Assembly (NCBI GenBank): GCA_030549175.1
Contig: JAUKUA010000004.1
Coordinates: 5,518,001-5,582,000, forward strand
Origin: Lasiosphaeris hirsuta
Lineage: Eukaryota > Ascomycota > Sordariomycetes > Sordariales > Lasiosphaeriaceae
Direction: 5' to 3'
DNA: 64,000 nucleotides
This document shows positions 21,201 through 31,669 of the stretch, piece after piece. A program made the translations under genes and the position numbers. Numbering within the stretch: position 1 is the stretch's first letter; the number at the start of each line of letters is the position of its first letter. The notes beneath the pieces are model-generated. The model was not told where the DNA came from. It did no database searches and worked only from the letters and a program-made list of their open reading frames with translations.

Positions 21201-22942
21201 CCAGTCGCCTGGATACCCCTTGCACCATCGGACGTCATCCATTCCATGCCATCTTTCAGGTGTGCCGCCTTTTCGAACAGTTGGTGGAGAAGGGAGCGGT
21301 ATAGACCCGTAGTCGTCTTCTCCTCGGCCGTGCCCCGGGCGAGGAAGAAGAACGACAGCAAAATCTGGGAAGGGTCACTCCTTGCGCCGCGCTTGGCCTC
21401 CTCGAACAGGAGCTTCATCAAGGTCGACTTACCCGTACCCGGGTTGCCCTTGATCCAGAGGAAGCCACCGTGGTCCACCAGCTGTGCCGGGTCGCGCCAG
21501 GATGTGTATTCTTGCTTGGAAAGAAACCAGCGACAGGTCGTCCCCTGGGCCGCCGCGAGACTCGTTAACCGCTCGTCGATCTTGGCAAAGTAAAGTTGCT
21601 CGACCAGAGCCTGTTTAACGTCGTCGGGGATGCCGTAACCAACTCCGGTTGGCGGTTCTTCTGTTGCGAGCGGGGTCGCCTGTGGGGGGTGTGCCACTCG
21701 GGGTTCCTCTTCGGCGATTGGTGATGGGGGGCTCGTATGAGTTTTGTCGGGGGGAGGAAGCGCATCCTTGCGGACTCTGAGGGCAAGGGGCTGCTCGTGG
21801 CCCATGCCACCGTGAACCCCGCCATTCCCGGTAGCCCCGACGATGTGAGTCATGGCAGCTGCTACTTTCAGGTATTCCTGGTCTTGGAGGCCGGAAAATC
21901 GACACATGTCCATGTGGTTGCTTGAGATGTGCTGTTTGGTCTCGAGAGTGGGGTTGTTCAAACAGGACGAGTTGTCATTGACGACCTTGTTTCCGAAGAG
22001 CGCAGGGACGCCGTATTCTTCCTGAAACGAATGGACCTTCCATATCCTCTCCTGGCACATGATCGAAAACTCATCCCGCAGCTGTGTCAGGTGTTCAGCA
22101 TCCGGCATCAGCGTGTTGACAATTTGGTTGTTGACTCTCAACCCAAATGCCCGCACCAAAGCTGACAAGACGTGGTGGATGAGATTCCTCGGATCTGCCC
22201 CCCCGTGCGGAGTGCCAAAGAACATGATGCCAGATGTGGACTCGTAAATGCGTCGACGATCGGCTATCGTGTTCTCGCACCCTCGGGATATGCGCAGGGC
22301 CTCCTTCACGACGATGCCGCCTAGGCTGTGGGCGATGAAAAGAATTGGACGGCATGCCTCATCTGAGCTGCGTCGCAACGACTCAAGCCGACCTAGGAGG
22401 TCCCCGGCATGGTCGTATACAGAGTTCTGGCTCACGGGCCCCGCGAACAGGTGTCGGACCTTGGTATCGTATCCATAGGTGAGGATGCGCGAGTTTGGGA
22501 GGGTCTTGCAGGCAAGATCTACGGGCCAGTAAACATCCGAGTCATCTCGGTTTGTTCCACTTGCATCCTCAGGGTCTGTGAGTGGGGCTAGGCAGGATGA
22601 GGGGATGGGACGTGTGGCAGCTGGGGGACCCGGAGAACTTCCGAGTCGAGCGTGGGAGAGCAGTTTCCGGATCTTGGAGTGTCCGGCAGGCCCGGTAATA
22701 AGCTCATCATCCCGGCTGTGCTTTTTTACCCGAGTTGCCAGCTGCGATTTGGCGCCTTTCAAGGCCCAGGTGTCCTTAGGATGCCCAGTGAAACCGTGCA
22801 CAAACACCAGGCTTTGAGATATTTAGTTCAATCTGTTCAAATTGTAGACGGCACTATCGGGGTAGACATACTCAACCACAGCCCTTGGGGCTTCGTACAG
22901 TACCGTGAGCCCCTTGTCGTGGACGGGGATATGGGTTGCCAT
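18230..22942 (-). CDS. NLR-like protein: alpha/beta hydrolase, NACHT, ankyrin repeats
   Basis: Exon 1 is 22942-22872 (ATG in gccATGg context) and exon 2 is 22811-18230, giving 1550 residues. The 60-nt intron (GTATGT donor, CTAAAT branch, AAAG acceptor) joins VVD to LVFVHGF, restoring the first strand of the hydrolase. Domains: alpha/beta hydrolase (about 15-330) with nucleophile motif HSLGG (Ser near 186); a Pro-rich linker; a NACHT NTPase with Walker A GNPGTGKST near 475-485 and Walker B IFVDALDE near 585; a helical region; ankyrin repeats from about 1030 to the end, the last seven nearly identical (34 aa each). Such proteins are fungal NOD-like receptors. The repeats sense a ligand, the NACHT oligomerises, and the hydrolase acts as the effector. 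Known relatives control heterokaryon incompatibility and possibly immunity. Cytosolic: no signal peptide or membrane helix. Confidence 0.9.
18320..18985 (-). repeat. Seven near-identical 102-nt ankyrin repeat units
   Basis: The word tgactca recurs at 18341, 18446, 18548, 18650, 18752, 18857 and 18956, spacing 99-105 nt (34 aa). Units share LLEKGA and SRDNNGRTPLSWA-type blocks and differ mainly in the segment between the helices (for example AENPFKVGPLK against ATEAIHYFPKPLE). High identity between units with localised variation is the pattern of fungal NLR repeats kept similar by recombination while binding positions diversify. Confidence 0.85.
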
Positions 22943-23559
22943 GGCGATTTGATGTGGGATGGTATCAAATCCCTTAGGTGTGTCAGCGGCGGGGGAAAGA
23001 GAAAGAGGAAATGGGGTCGAGTTCAGAGAGGGCGGCGGGAGAGCGCTAACGTTTTCTGTCTGGGGCTCTGGGCGGGTCGCAGGAGGCAGTGTTGCTGCCC
23101 AAGGCTGCCTGCCTCTCAGACAGAGAACCCCCACCTGTGTTGTCAGCTACTAATTGGACAGGGAAGAAGATATGTGGCGGCGGTGCTTGAGGCAAACTCC
23201 CGGCCTGTTCCGAATCATACCGCGCTTTTCCGCGTGTCCCTGGATGACACCTGGTTTGCAGACTCGACCGTTTCCAAGACATCATCCACGAATTAATTGA
23301 CCATGAAATATAGAATACTAAGAGGCCGCATCGCCGTACACGGCCGTCAGCAAAACAAGCAGTCAAGGTCAACGGGGGTCATAGTCGCACCTACAGTCAC
23401 AGTCGCACTCTATCGTAATCAATTACAGTCAATTGAACAACCGTCAATTCAACACATCACAGCGATTCAAGTCGCTCAAATCGCTTAAAAACGCGATAAA
23501 AGACCCATAGCTGACAAAGAGATATTTATCAGCCGACTGACTCCTTCCAGGATGCCTTC
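22943..23559. promoter_or_regulatory. Upstream region of the NLR gene
   Basis: Lies between the NLR start at 22942 and the stop of the membrane protein at 23560; both genes are on the minus strand. It must hold the NLR promoter. It contains copy 2 of the dispersed repeat at 23341-23506. The frame at 22823-23134 (-) includes exon 1 of the NLR, but its upstream part looks non-coding. Confidence 0.4.
23341..23506 (-). repeat. Three-copy dispersed repeat, copy 2 (reverse)
   Basis: Read on the minus strand it shows gcgatttgagcgact, tgttgaattgac, gttgttcaattgactg and, at its far end, tttgctgacggcc, in the same order as the other two copies. It sits about 400 bases upstream of the NLR start. Confidence 0.65.
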
Positions 23560-25164
23560 TTACACGCGATCCCCTTCCGCCACGTAACCCCTAGTTCCCT
23601 TTACTTTTGGCCCGGTGAAAGACCAGACCTTCAACATTCTCGCGTCTTCGCGACCGTCATTTTCAGTGCCCCGGGTGACGGCAAACTTGATCCACCCGAT
23701 CAAGCCGATCGGAATGTGGGGCATGCTCCCCCGGTCCCCGCCGTCCGGCCTGGACAACCCGTTCGATATTTTGCGCACGGCAAGCCACGCGATCAGGACC
23801 GATACCACGACCCCGAGCATCATGGCCACCACCAATCCCAACAGCAGCACCACGGCCCATGGCACGATGGTCTTTTTGATCAAGCAGCCCTTGGGTGGCA
23901 CGGCAGGCAGCGGTGTGCCGGCACTATCGATGTTGGCAGCGGTGCGGAACAGCGCGGTGCCGTTCTCGCCGTAGGCCATACCCATGGCCGTGGTCATGAG
24001 ATTGAGCCCAGACTCGACCTGCGCCGTGACGTTGGGCGCCAGCCAGCGGTTGCGGCTGGCGCCGCGGTAGATGAGGTTGTGGATCAGGACGCCCCACTGG
24101 TCCATGATGGTCTGGGGGTCGCCCTTGGTCAGGAGCCACTGGACGCCGGGCGCGTCGAGTCGGCACTGGAAGTGGTGCAGGGTGCGGTCCTCGAAGATGT
24201 CGGATGCGTTGCGCAGGATGTGCAGCATGAGGTTCAGATCCCACGTCACCAGGTCGCCGGCGGCGTCGGTCGTCTCGTTGGTGCTGTAGATACCGATCTC
24301 GCGCTCGGCGTACGCCGTCGACCCGTTGGCCAGCACGCCCGAGTCGACTCGGAGGATGGTGACGGGCGCCCGCTGCCGGTCTTCCGAGGCTGGCTCGGGG
24401 AGGGTGATGAAGCCTTTAGCCGCCAGGTCGTTGCAGATGTCGAGCAAATCCAGGCTAAAGTTGTAGGTGCCGGCAACGCCGCGGTCGACGCATCGCCACG
24501 AGCCAAGCGTATCCTGCGCCTGGTAGCGCACCCGCGCATCGCCATCGACAGACCGGTAGATGCCCGGGACGCCGCCGTTGGCCGCGTTGGCCTCGAACGC
24601 GCTGGCAGCGACGCGCGCGCGCTCCTCAAAGGGGATCGTGTAGAAGCCGATGATGCCGGCCATGCTGGAGTCGGGGCCGTCGCGTCTCGGCACGAGCCAG
24701 TACGTGCCCGTCGTGTTCAGCGCGCAGGTGCCGGGCATGTCGATGGGGTTCACTAGGCCGCTGGTCGCCAGGTCGGACACGATGCGAAGCGCGCCCGTCA
24801 GGATCATGTAGGCGAAGACGCCCCGCAGACAGAGCGGGCTCGATCGCGTCACCCACAGCGTCCGCACCGCGTCAAAGGCCGAGAGCCAGCCGGTCGTGGA
24901 GAGGATGGGGACGTCCTTGTTGCGTGCGAGGAGGACCTTCGGCCGCATGCTCATGATTGTGTCGCCGAGGAAGGCTACTGCGATGAGAACTGCCGTGACC
25001 AGGAAACGAAGAGTGACGCGCACGATCGAAGCATCGGCGTCGATGATGACACCGGCGCTGGTAGCGCTAATCATGGCGATGTTGCTGAAGTTGCAGATTC
25101 TAGTTTGGGTTAGGGTACGAAGAGATCAGATTCGACCCGAGGGCATTGGAATTGTCAACGCCAT
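23560..25164 (-). CDS. Glycosylated membrane protein, family unknown
   Basis: The main frame opens with MISATSAG at 25074 and ends at 23560. I extend it upstream through a plausible 60-nt intron (25159-25100; GTTGAC donor, CTAAC branch, CTAG acceptor) to a 5-nt first exon ATGGC at 25164, giving MAICNFSN and 514 residues. If this splice is wrong, the 504-residue form stands. Topology: a membrane helix near residues 30-52, a more weakly hydrophobic helix near 95-115, a large loop with seven N-glycosylation sequons and several Cys, a strong C-terminal helix (about 400-430), and a basic cytosolic tail. The loop is therefore probably extracellular. No known domain was recognised. It is a conserved-looking fungal plasma-membrane protein, next to and co-oriented with the NLR. 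Confidence 0.75.
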
Positions 25165-25227
25165 GGACAACCCCTCCGTCCGGTGGATTCCGAGGTCTTA
25201 TGTCCTCGAGCTTCCATCATCAGGCGC

Positions 25228-25239
25228 GGCTATATAGCC
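25228..25239 (-). promoter_or_regulatory. TATA-like palindrome upstream of the membrane protein
   Basis: ggctatatagcc lies 65-75 bases upstream of the proposed ATG at 25164. Its position is right for a TATA box with a short leader, and it argues against starts nearer to it (ATGATG at about 25220). Confidence 0.4.
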
Positions 25240-25464
25240 TACAAGTCGTGGTGGTTGCGTGTGTTTGGGTCAGCCAATCATCGGCCGGGCGCTTGTTGGT
25301 TTGGTTAGCCGCGGCGGTGGCTGCAAGGAAGCGGCCAACTGCTCCCGGCGCGTTTCGAATCACCTTTCGACTCACTCTGATTGGTGGATTCAGCTGAGCG
25401 GAGGTCGGCCCAAACATGGGACCTGATGCTGCAGACTGACGAAGAAAGGCTCCTAGGAATAGTT

Positions 25465-25605
25465 CAAGGAGGGCGAGGTCAGGAAAGTCCACACGGGATC
25501 TATCCCAGCCAGTCGTTCCACCCATTTTCCCCACAGGCTTGAGAGGTAAGTCGTGGTTGAGGATATCGAGGGCCGAGATAAAAGAGTCACCAAGCCGGCT
25601 AATGT
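25465..25605 (-). pseudogene. NACHT-region relic of a second NLR
   Basis: The reverse strand encodes DILNHDLPLKPV (about 25590-25535), matching DILNRDFPLKPI in the intact NLR (about 20815-20780), and the DNA words gcttgaga/ggtaagtcg/ggttgag align directly. The match is lost within about 25 codons on either side. It is a fragment of a NACHT-ankyrin gene from the same subfamily, about 2.5 kb upstream of the intact copy. Confidence 0.45.
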
Positions 25606-27848
25606 TTTTCGTAGACTGTCACTGTTGATGTATTCCGCAAAGACGGGGGTCGTCTGCCTGTCACCCAAAAATTACTCTGGTGAACTTCCGAAATATTTGT
25701 GGCCATGACGCTGGGAGACCCAAAACCGGGAGAGAGCGACAGAAGGGAACGTGGCTACGGATACCTTGAGAGCCTCCTCATCCAGCTCAAGATGTCCAGC
25801 TCAAGATGTCCAAGCCAAGTTAAGCCTCAAGCCAAGCCAAATCTAAGAGCGGCTAGATTTGGCGAGGCTTGGTTACGCTAGCCCACCTACCAGAGGCAAT
25901 GTGTACGCCCCACAATTATACTTTTCAGGGCTAGCTTCCGGTTTTTTTCTGGGACCGGAAGACCCCCCCGACTTTCACCATCTTCGCCGGGTATCCGGGG
26001 CTCGGCGGGAAATTGAATGGGGCTTGACCGGGCTGGGATGACTCCAGCCAAGCTAAATCGCTTTTTTTTTTTTTTTTTTTTTTTCAAGCCAAATTCAAGC
26101 CAAGCCCAGTGCCAGGCTTTGCTAGGCTTTGCTTGACTTGGCTTGTGTTGACCGCCGGCCTCATCTGTCGATTGCACCCGATCGCGGGTGGTGAGGCACC
26201 TGCATTGAATTCAGGTACAAATCGCCCTTGATCCAAGGGGTGTGTCACCTCCCCCTCTTGCCGGGCTGCCAGAGGTGCCAGGTGTGCATATTTATACGTT
26301 AGTGTTGATAGGTCTTTTGTTGCGTTTTGAATCATTTGTTTTTGAAACCTTTTAGTTGCATGATTTGAGCGATTTAAGTTGCTGCATTAGTGTTGACTTG
26401 ACAGTTGTTCAGTCAGCTGCAATTGACTGCGACGGACTGCGGCCATGGCTGTGGCGTGGCCCCGAGTCTCGGCTGTGGCTGTTGACCGCCTCTTTTTCTT
26501 CTTTTTTTTTTTTTTTCTGCTGACGGCTATTGCGGTTATTGATAGCCTTCAATAGCTTTTGACAGGTCCTTGCAGTTGTGGTGGTGGCCAGGCGGTGGTT
26601 GGAAGAGGAGTGGTAAAGCCGGGATTTCCTGGCACCCCCCCCCCCCCCCCCGGCCCGTGGTAATCCAAGACCACTTCCGATTGTTCTAGAGCGCTCCTGT
26701 TCTGTCCTGCCCACAGTTTTGGCCCAAGAAAGCATGTAGGTCGCCATCCACGTTCACTAAAGTCTAGCACACTAACGCCTGTCGGTGTCACACCCCTTGG
26801 CTATGCGGGGCGTTCCATTTAGCGTATCTTGGCATATCCGTAGCCGCAGCCGAATCTGAGCTAGGCCTTGCCCTGTCTCGGAAGTCCTGAGCTGAGCGCT
26901 CCTTGGGAGCTGAGCCTTCGTGGCCCTTGCTGGCAAGCACAAACAGGACAGCCAAGACAAACACTCGTATAACTAAGGGGATGCATTTGAGATGGTTGCA
27001 CTCGGACTCTGCCAACATGTCAGCATGTCCGGCTGCTAGTTTGTTTTCTGGTTAGTAGCTTCCGGGACGGTGGTGGCACGGTGGCACGTAGGTGGAGGCT
27101 ATAGACACCGAGGTTGCTAACATGTTTGCACCAACCCAAGCTGCCATGAAAATAAATCCTGTTTCCATTGCAAAACATGCCTACCCCTCTCTCATGATTG
27201 TCGTATTTCCCCTCTTTCACACAGGAATGGCTAGGCGCCCGAACCGTGCATGGCCGCAAGCCACAAGCCAAACAGCCAATGCCCAGCTCGTGCCAGGTCC
27301 CCACTATGCGTGGCCTATGGCCCTTCCAGGCCTAGCTCAGCCTCCATCTTGCTTCTTGCTGTCTTGCAGCCCTGGGAACTACTGCGCAATTCTTGCTGGT
27401 GGCGTCCTGGCGCCCAGGATCGCAGCCCCCGGCCGGCCATCTGCCCACTGACCGTCCCCAGCAGCCGACCGCCACCCCACCGGCGTGCCGAGACCTGCTG
27501 GGACCAAGAGCGAGGGCTGGCATCAAAGCTGCAGCCTGTCGGTCTCCGAATTCCATGGAGCAGCGCGATTAAAGATATAGTGGGGTTTGGTCGCGCTCGT
27601 CTTGTCCGGCATGAACATCAAAACTCCTGCCGGTCGGCAACCATCCAGAAGTCGATCTCAACTCGTTTGATCTTTCTCATGACGTGAACGCATTACCACA
27701 CCTTGTGCCGCAACCTTTGAACTTCTTTTGATTCTGTCACGTTAGACGCTGAGTAGCCCAAGACACTCGTTTCCCCCCCCCCTCCCCTGGCTTCGAAAGA
27801 ATCGGGTTTGGCCTTGCGCCCCGTGGGATAACGCCGGGGGACTCAGTC
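25606..27848. other. Intergenic with low-complexity tracts and a repeat copy
   Basis: No gene recognised. It holds imperfect direct repeats of aagccaag/ggcttggc (25800-25875 and 26085-26145), poly-T at 26061-26083 and about 26502-26516, poly-C at 26635-26650 and 27773-27784, and copy 3 of the dispersed repeat. The last 300 bases are the likely promoter of the multicopper oxidase gene. Confidence 0.45.
26309..26527 (+). repeat. Three-copy dispersed repeat, copy 3
   Basis: The longest copy: ggtcttttgttgcg, then gatttgagcgatt, gtgttgacttgacagttgtt, gcaattgactgcga, ending in a long T-tract and gctgacggc. Two of the three copies have the T-tract directly before gctgacggc. This could be the A/T-tail of a retroposed element. 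Confidence 0.65.
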
Positions 27849-29848
27849 ATGGCAGGTTTCCTGCGCGGCAACTGGCCGTCGTTGCTGGTGGCTGTTACCA
27901 CGTTGCTCTCCTCGTCTGCTGCCAAGGAGGTTGAACCCCGGCGCTTTGAGTTGAATATTACCTGGGAGCAGAATGCCCCGAATGGCCGGGCAAGAGAGAT
28001 GATCCTGGTCAACGGCCAGTTTCCTGGACCGACACTGGAGATATTTCAGGGTGACGAAGTCGAGGTGGTTGTGCATAACAAGATGCCCTTCAACACCACG
28101 GTACACTTTCACGGTATGTCCCCTTTGCGCCCTGACATCTACGCTGGGGAACAATTTAATTTTCTTATTTATTTTTATTTTTATTTTTATTTTTTTTGCT
28201 GACTAGCTTGCAGGCATTGAACAGCATCTTACACCTTGGTCAGATGGCACACCAGGTCTTTCACAACGGCAAATCCAGCCAGACAGGTCCTTCATATACC
28301 GCTGGACCGCAACGCAGTATGGGTCCTATTGGTACCATGCCCATCAGAAGGGGCAGCTCGATGATGGCTTATACGGCCCCATCATCATCTACCCCTCCGA
28401 GGATATCGCGGCGCCATTTGACCTCATTTCATCCGATCCAAAGACGTTACACGACATTGAAAAGGCAGCCAGGAACCCCACTCCTCTGATTCTCTCCGAC
28501 TTCAGACATACGCCTTCCTATGAGGTCGAGCCACTTCAGCGAGAGTCCAACGTGGAGTTCACGTGCTATGACTCAATCTTGTTCAATGGAAAAGGCAGTG
28601 TCGATTGCTGGTCTCCCGAGAAGATTGCGTCTTTACTATCTACACAGCAGAAGGGATTTCTCAAGAATGCAAACCTGACCGGTTTTACGCCAAAAGGGTG
28701 AGTAACCTCGATGCAAAACCTGAGCTACAGTGGTTTTGCACCAGTACTGACAAACGTGGCTCAGTTGTCTTCCTGGCGGTGCCGTCGCCACCGTCCTCTC
28801 ACCCACCGTCCCCATCGATGTCTCGGTCATCCCCTCTGAGATCTTCGACGTCTGCGTCCCCAGCACCGGCCCCCAAGAAGTCATCACTGCCCACGAATCC
28901 CAAAAATGGCTCGCTCTTGACCTTATCGGCGCCTTTGGCATATTCACCGTCTCCTTCTCCATCGACTCCCATCCTCTATACATTTACGCTGTCGACGGGG
29001 AGTATATTACCCCCCAGCGCGTCGACGCCGTTTCCATCACCAACGGCGACCGCTTCTCCGTCCTGATCCCCCTTACTACTCCAGGCTCCTTTGCCATCCG
29101 CGCCGCCTCCGTCTCGGCTGCGCAGCTAAAGTCGGCGACAGCAAGCCTCACCGTCCAAGGAGGCCCCGGCTCCACCAACTCCACAGCCCCCCCGACCGTC
29201 CCCTCCATCCTCGACAACGGCCTCCCCGCCTCCCCCAACGTTACAAAGTTCTTCTCCCAGCCGAAGCAGAAACAATTCCACCCCCCGGAGCTGGTCCAGC
29301 AGACCTCTGACCAAATCTTCAAACTCAACATGCGCATCTCGGGCACGAGCTTCGGCTGGGCGCTCAACTCTTCCCTCTTGCCCATATCCACCCTCGACTG
29401 GGCCGCCGACCCCGTGGTCCTCTTCTCCCCGAAGCCCTACGCCGCCGACAATGTGACCATCTACACGTTTAACGACACGTGGGTCGACCTCGTCTTCATC
29501 ACCGGCACCTTCCCCATGCCGCCCCACCCGATCCACAAGCACGGCAACAAGATGTGGCTGATTGGCAGCGGAACCGGGCCGTTCCCGTGGGCGACCGTCG
29601 ACGAGGCGGTGCAGGCCGTGCCCGAAAAGTTCAACCTGGTGGACCCGCCGCGGCGGGATGGGTTCGTGACGTTGGCGGCTCAGACGGAGCCGACGTGGAC
29701 CGTCATGAGGTATCATGTGACGAACCCCGGCGCGTGGTTGCTGCATTGCCATATTCAGGGGCATTTGGCGGGGGGGATGAGCTTGGTCATCCAGGATGGT
29801 GTGGATCGGTGGCCGGTTGTACCGGACGAGTATTTGGAGTATTCTTGA
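27849..29848 (+). CDS. Secreted multicopper oxidase (laccase / Abr1-like)
   Basis: Three exons (27849-28113, 28214-28697, 28765-29848) give 610 residues. Introns: 100 nt (GTATGT to GCAG; carries a TTATTT microsatellite) and 67 nt (GTGAGT to TCAG). Both splices keep the frame and the copper motifs. A signal peptide covers about 1-24 (LLVAVTTLLSSSAA). All four copper motifs are present: HFHG (His86, His88), HAHQ (His130, His132), HPIHKHG (His504, 507, 509) and HCHIQGHLAGGM (His577, Cys578, His579, His583, axial Met588). The enzyme oxidises phenols or metal ions at the type-1 copper and reduces O2 to water at the trinuclear centre. The length and wording fit the ascomycete Abr1/ascorbate-oxidase-like group, often linked to pigment synthesis. 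No pigment-cluster genes are visible here. About nine N-glycosylation sites. Confidence 0.92.
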
Positions 29849-31295
29849 GGGGTGAGGGGTGAGGGGTAGGGAGGGGAGGAGGGGGGTTCGCCCGAGCTTG
29901 GTCCCGTGTTCGAGGTGCGGTGCTGTCGAGGGTCACGTCAGAGGTCTCAAATACCTTGGTGGCTGCAGTAAAGGGTCGTCTTTTTCTTTGATAAGTGGTA
30001 ATGTGGTAATGTTTTAGATGGATGCATGGAGTGGTGCCAATCCAACCCTGATTTATTTGTTAGCGCGGGACTTCGAAGCTTGTCATGGACATGGGAAAGG
30101 CCTTTTGGGGGCCAGTAATACCTTTCGAAATGTTAGAAGTTCCAAAATATTCCGTTATTGATGCCCAAAAAGACCGTGATGAAAGCTAAACGCGCCTTTC
30201 AAAAAGCCAGAACGCCTTTCTTTTTAATAGAAGGGCCTTATTCAAACTTAACTATCCCTTTTCTGGGAGTATTCCGCGCTGACAACCAAGCCCAGGGGCA
30301 TATTGTATGTTCGGATATGAGGCCTCAGTTTCCACCCTTTGCCTCTTGCAAGGGCTGCACAAGGCCCCCAAATATACCTTCATGGTAGATAATCCGTACC
30401 GAATCAATGCCTTTGTGCACGAAAGCTGAGGCCCCAAAGCAAGCTACGGAAGCAGTTTGAGGCTTCGAAGCAAATAATGGATAAATGGTGAGAAATTGGC
30501 CCGGGCGGGGATGGCGTGGGTAATTGCGGTTGTGATATATGCGTATGTAACTTGTATATCACTCAAACAGGTACCCTTTAAACAGCTTTCCTATCCTTGA
30601 GCTCGCTAGCCACCTCCACTTATCTAATCAAGAGTCTAGTCATCACGTCCCCAAAGGGCCTTTAGAGCGGATTGGAGCCATGCCGAGAACCGACGGCCTT
30701 GCGTAACACTGTTTCTGCGGTGTCCATCTAAACCATGTAAATACCCTAGGCATCGTCCTGACAAAGCCACCATCTAATACTTGGCCGAAAGCGGCTTCGG
30801 TGAGAATGTATTGGGTGGACCTGTGCGGCCACTATTCCACTTTCCGAAACCTATTATTGAATTTTTGAAATTTCCGTCAGCATATGTTCTCGTAACGGCG
30901 ACGAACTAACCAATTTGTCTGACTGAGTGTCTTCAATACAACAGAAGTCTGACCTAAGGTTGCAATGTGTTACTAAGCGCCACCCCATCAACGCTAGTCT
31001 TACCTCCCCTTTCGTCTGAAGATGCTACGCTGTTAGACAATTGAACCCGTAAAGGTATCTCGGAGAAAGTAATCATCTTTCAGCCACACTATGCGCTGTC
31101 CAAAAGGAATAGCTTTAACAACATCAAGTAATACCGGCGAGCTAGGTCCTTAGCTTGTTGGCACAGTTTCTAATCGGATAGAGCGGGTATTTAAGCGTTG
31201 GACAGCCCCCGCCTCTAATGTGGTGATCAGAACATCATCTGGCTTCATAGTCAAAAGTATAATTCTCACACCTACCAAACTATCAGAACGACATC
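29849..31295. other. Intergenic with a dispersed repeat copy
   Basis: Nothing recognised except the repeat at 30037-30103 and surrounding AAAGGCC-rich AT sequence. The last 150 bases are the likely promoter of the small secreted protein at 31296. Confidence 0.4.
30037..30103 (+). repeat. Dispersed repeat, copy 2 of 2
   Basis: Partner of 5849-5915: aatccaaccc, atttatttgtta, gcgggact and atgggaaaggcc occur in the same order. It lies 190 bases downstream of the multicopper oxidase stop. Confidence 0.5.
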
Positions 31296-31669
31296 ATGAA
31301 GATTGCATTCTCCCCTTTTCTTCTGGCTTTGGCCGTGGGCGCGACCGCCCTCCCGGCCAGCTCGGCCACTGACAAGTTGCTCGACCGACGCCAGTCTGCC
31401 CCCCTCGTGGGGACTTGTACCGTCGCAGACAACCAATGCACCGTCACATTTCCCAGTTCAACCACACCTTACAACTTCACATGTGGTCTTACTATCATTC
31501 TCGCGGGGCCTACGTACATTTATGAGCCTGACCGATGCACTACCGAGGGACACGTACGTCCGCCTTCCCTCATGTTCACCGCTAATACGTTTGGCTGACA
31601 ATGTCCAATTAGTCCTGCACCGTGTCATTGGCTATTCTTGGAGGCAGAACTCGGTGCGGTTCGGCCTGA
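31296..31669 (+). CDS. Small cysteine-rich secreted protein, 104 aa
   Basis: Exons 31296-31553 and 31613-31669; the 59-nt intron has a GTACGT donor and an ATTAG acceptor. Splicing replaces a Cys-poor read-through by a tail with two more Cys. Signal peptide about 1-20 (MKIAFSPFLLALAVGATAL), then a short propeptide ending in a Kex2-type Arg-Arg at residues 31-32. The mature part is about 70 residues with six Cys, enough for three disulfides. This layout is that of fungal candidate effectors or antimicrobial-type proteins. No family is recognised. The promoter region is AT-rich without a clear TATA box. Confidence 0.75.

Noticed and set aside
22807..22807. Start of the NLR at 22807
   Set aside because: The codon there is GTG. 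The upstream 71-nt exon and a consensus 60-nt intron give an ATG start and restore the hydrolase strand.
23716..24756. 346-codon plus-strand frame opposite the membrane protein
   Set aside because: His/Arg/Gln/Gly-rich shadow with no motif. The minus strand has membrane helices and glycosylation sites.
26635..26650. Poly-C run as a possible assembly gap or regulatory tract
   Set aside because: A simple homopolymer; similar runs occur at 27773. No evidence of function.
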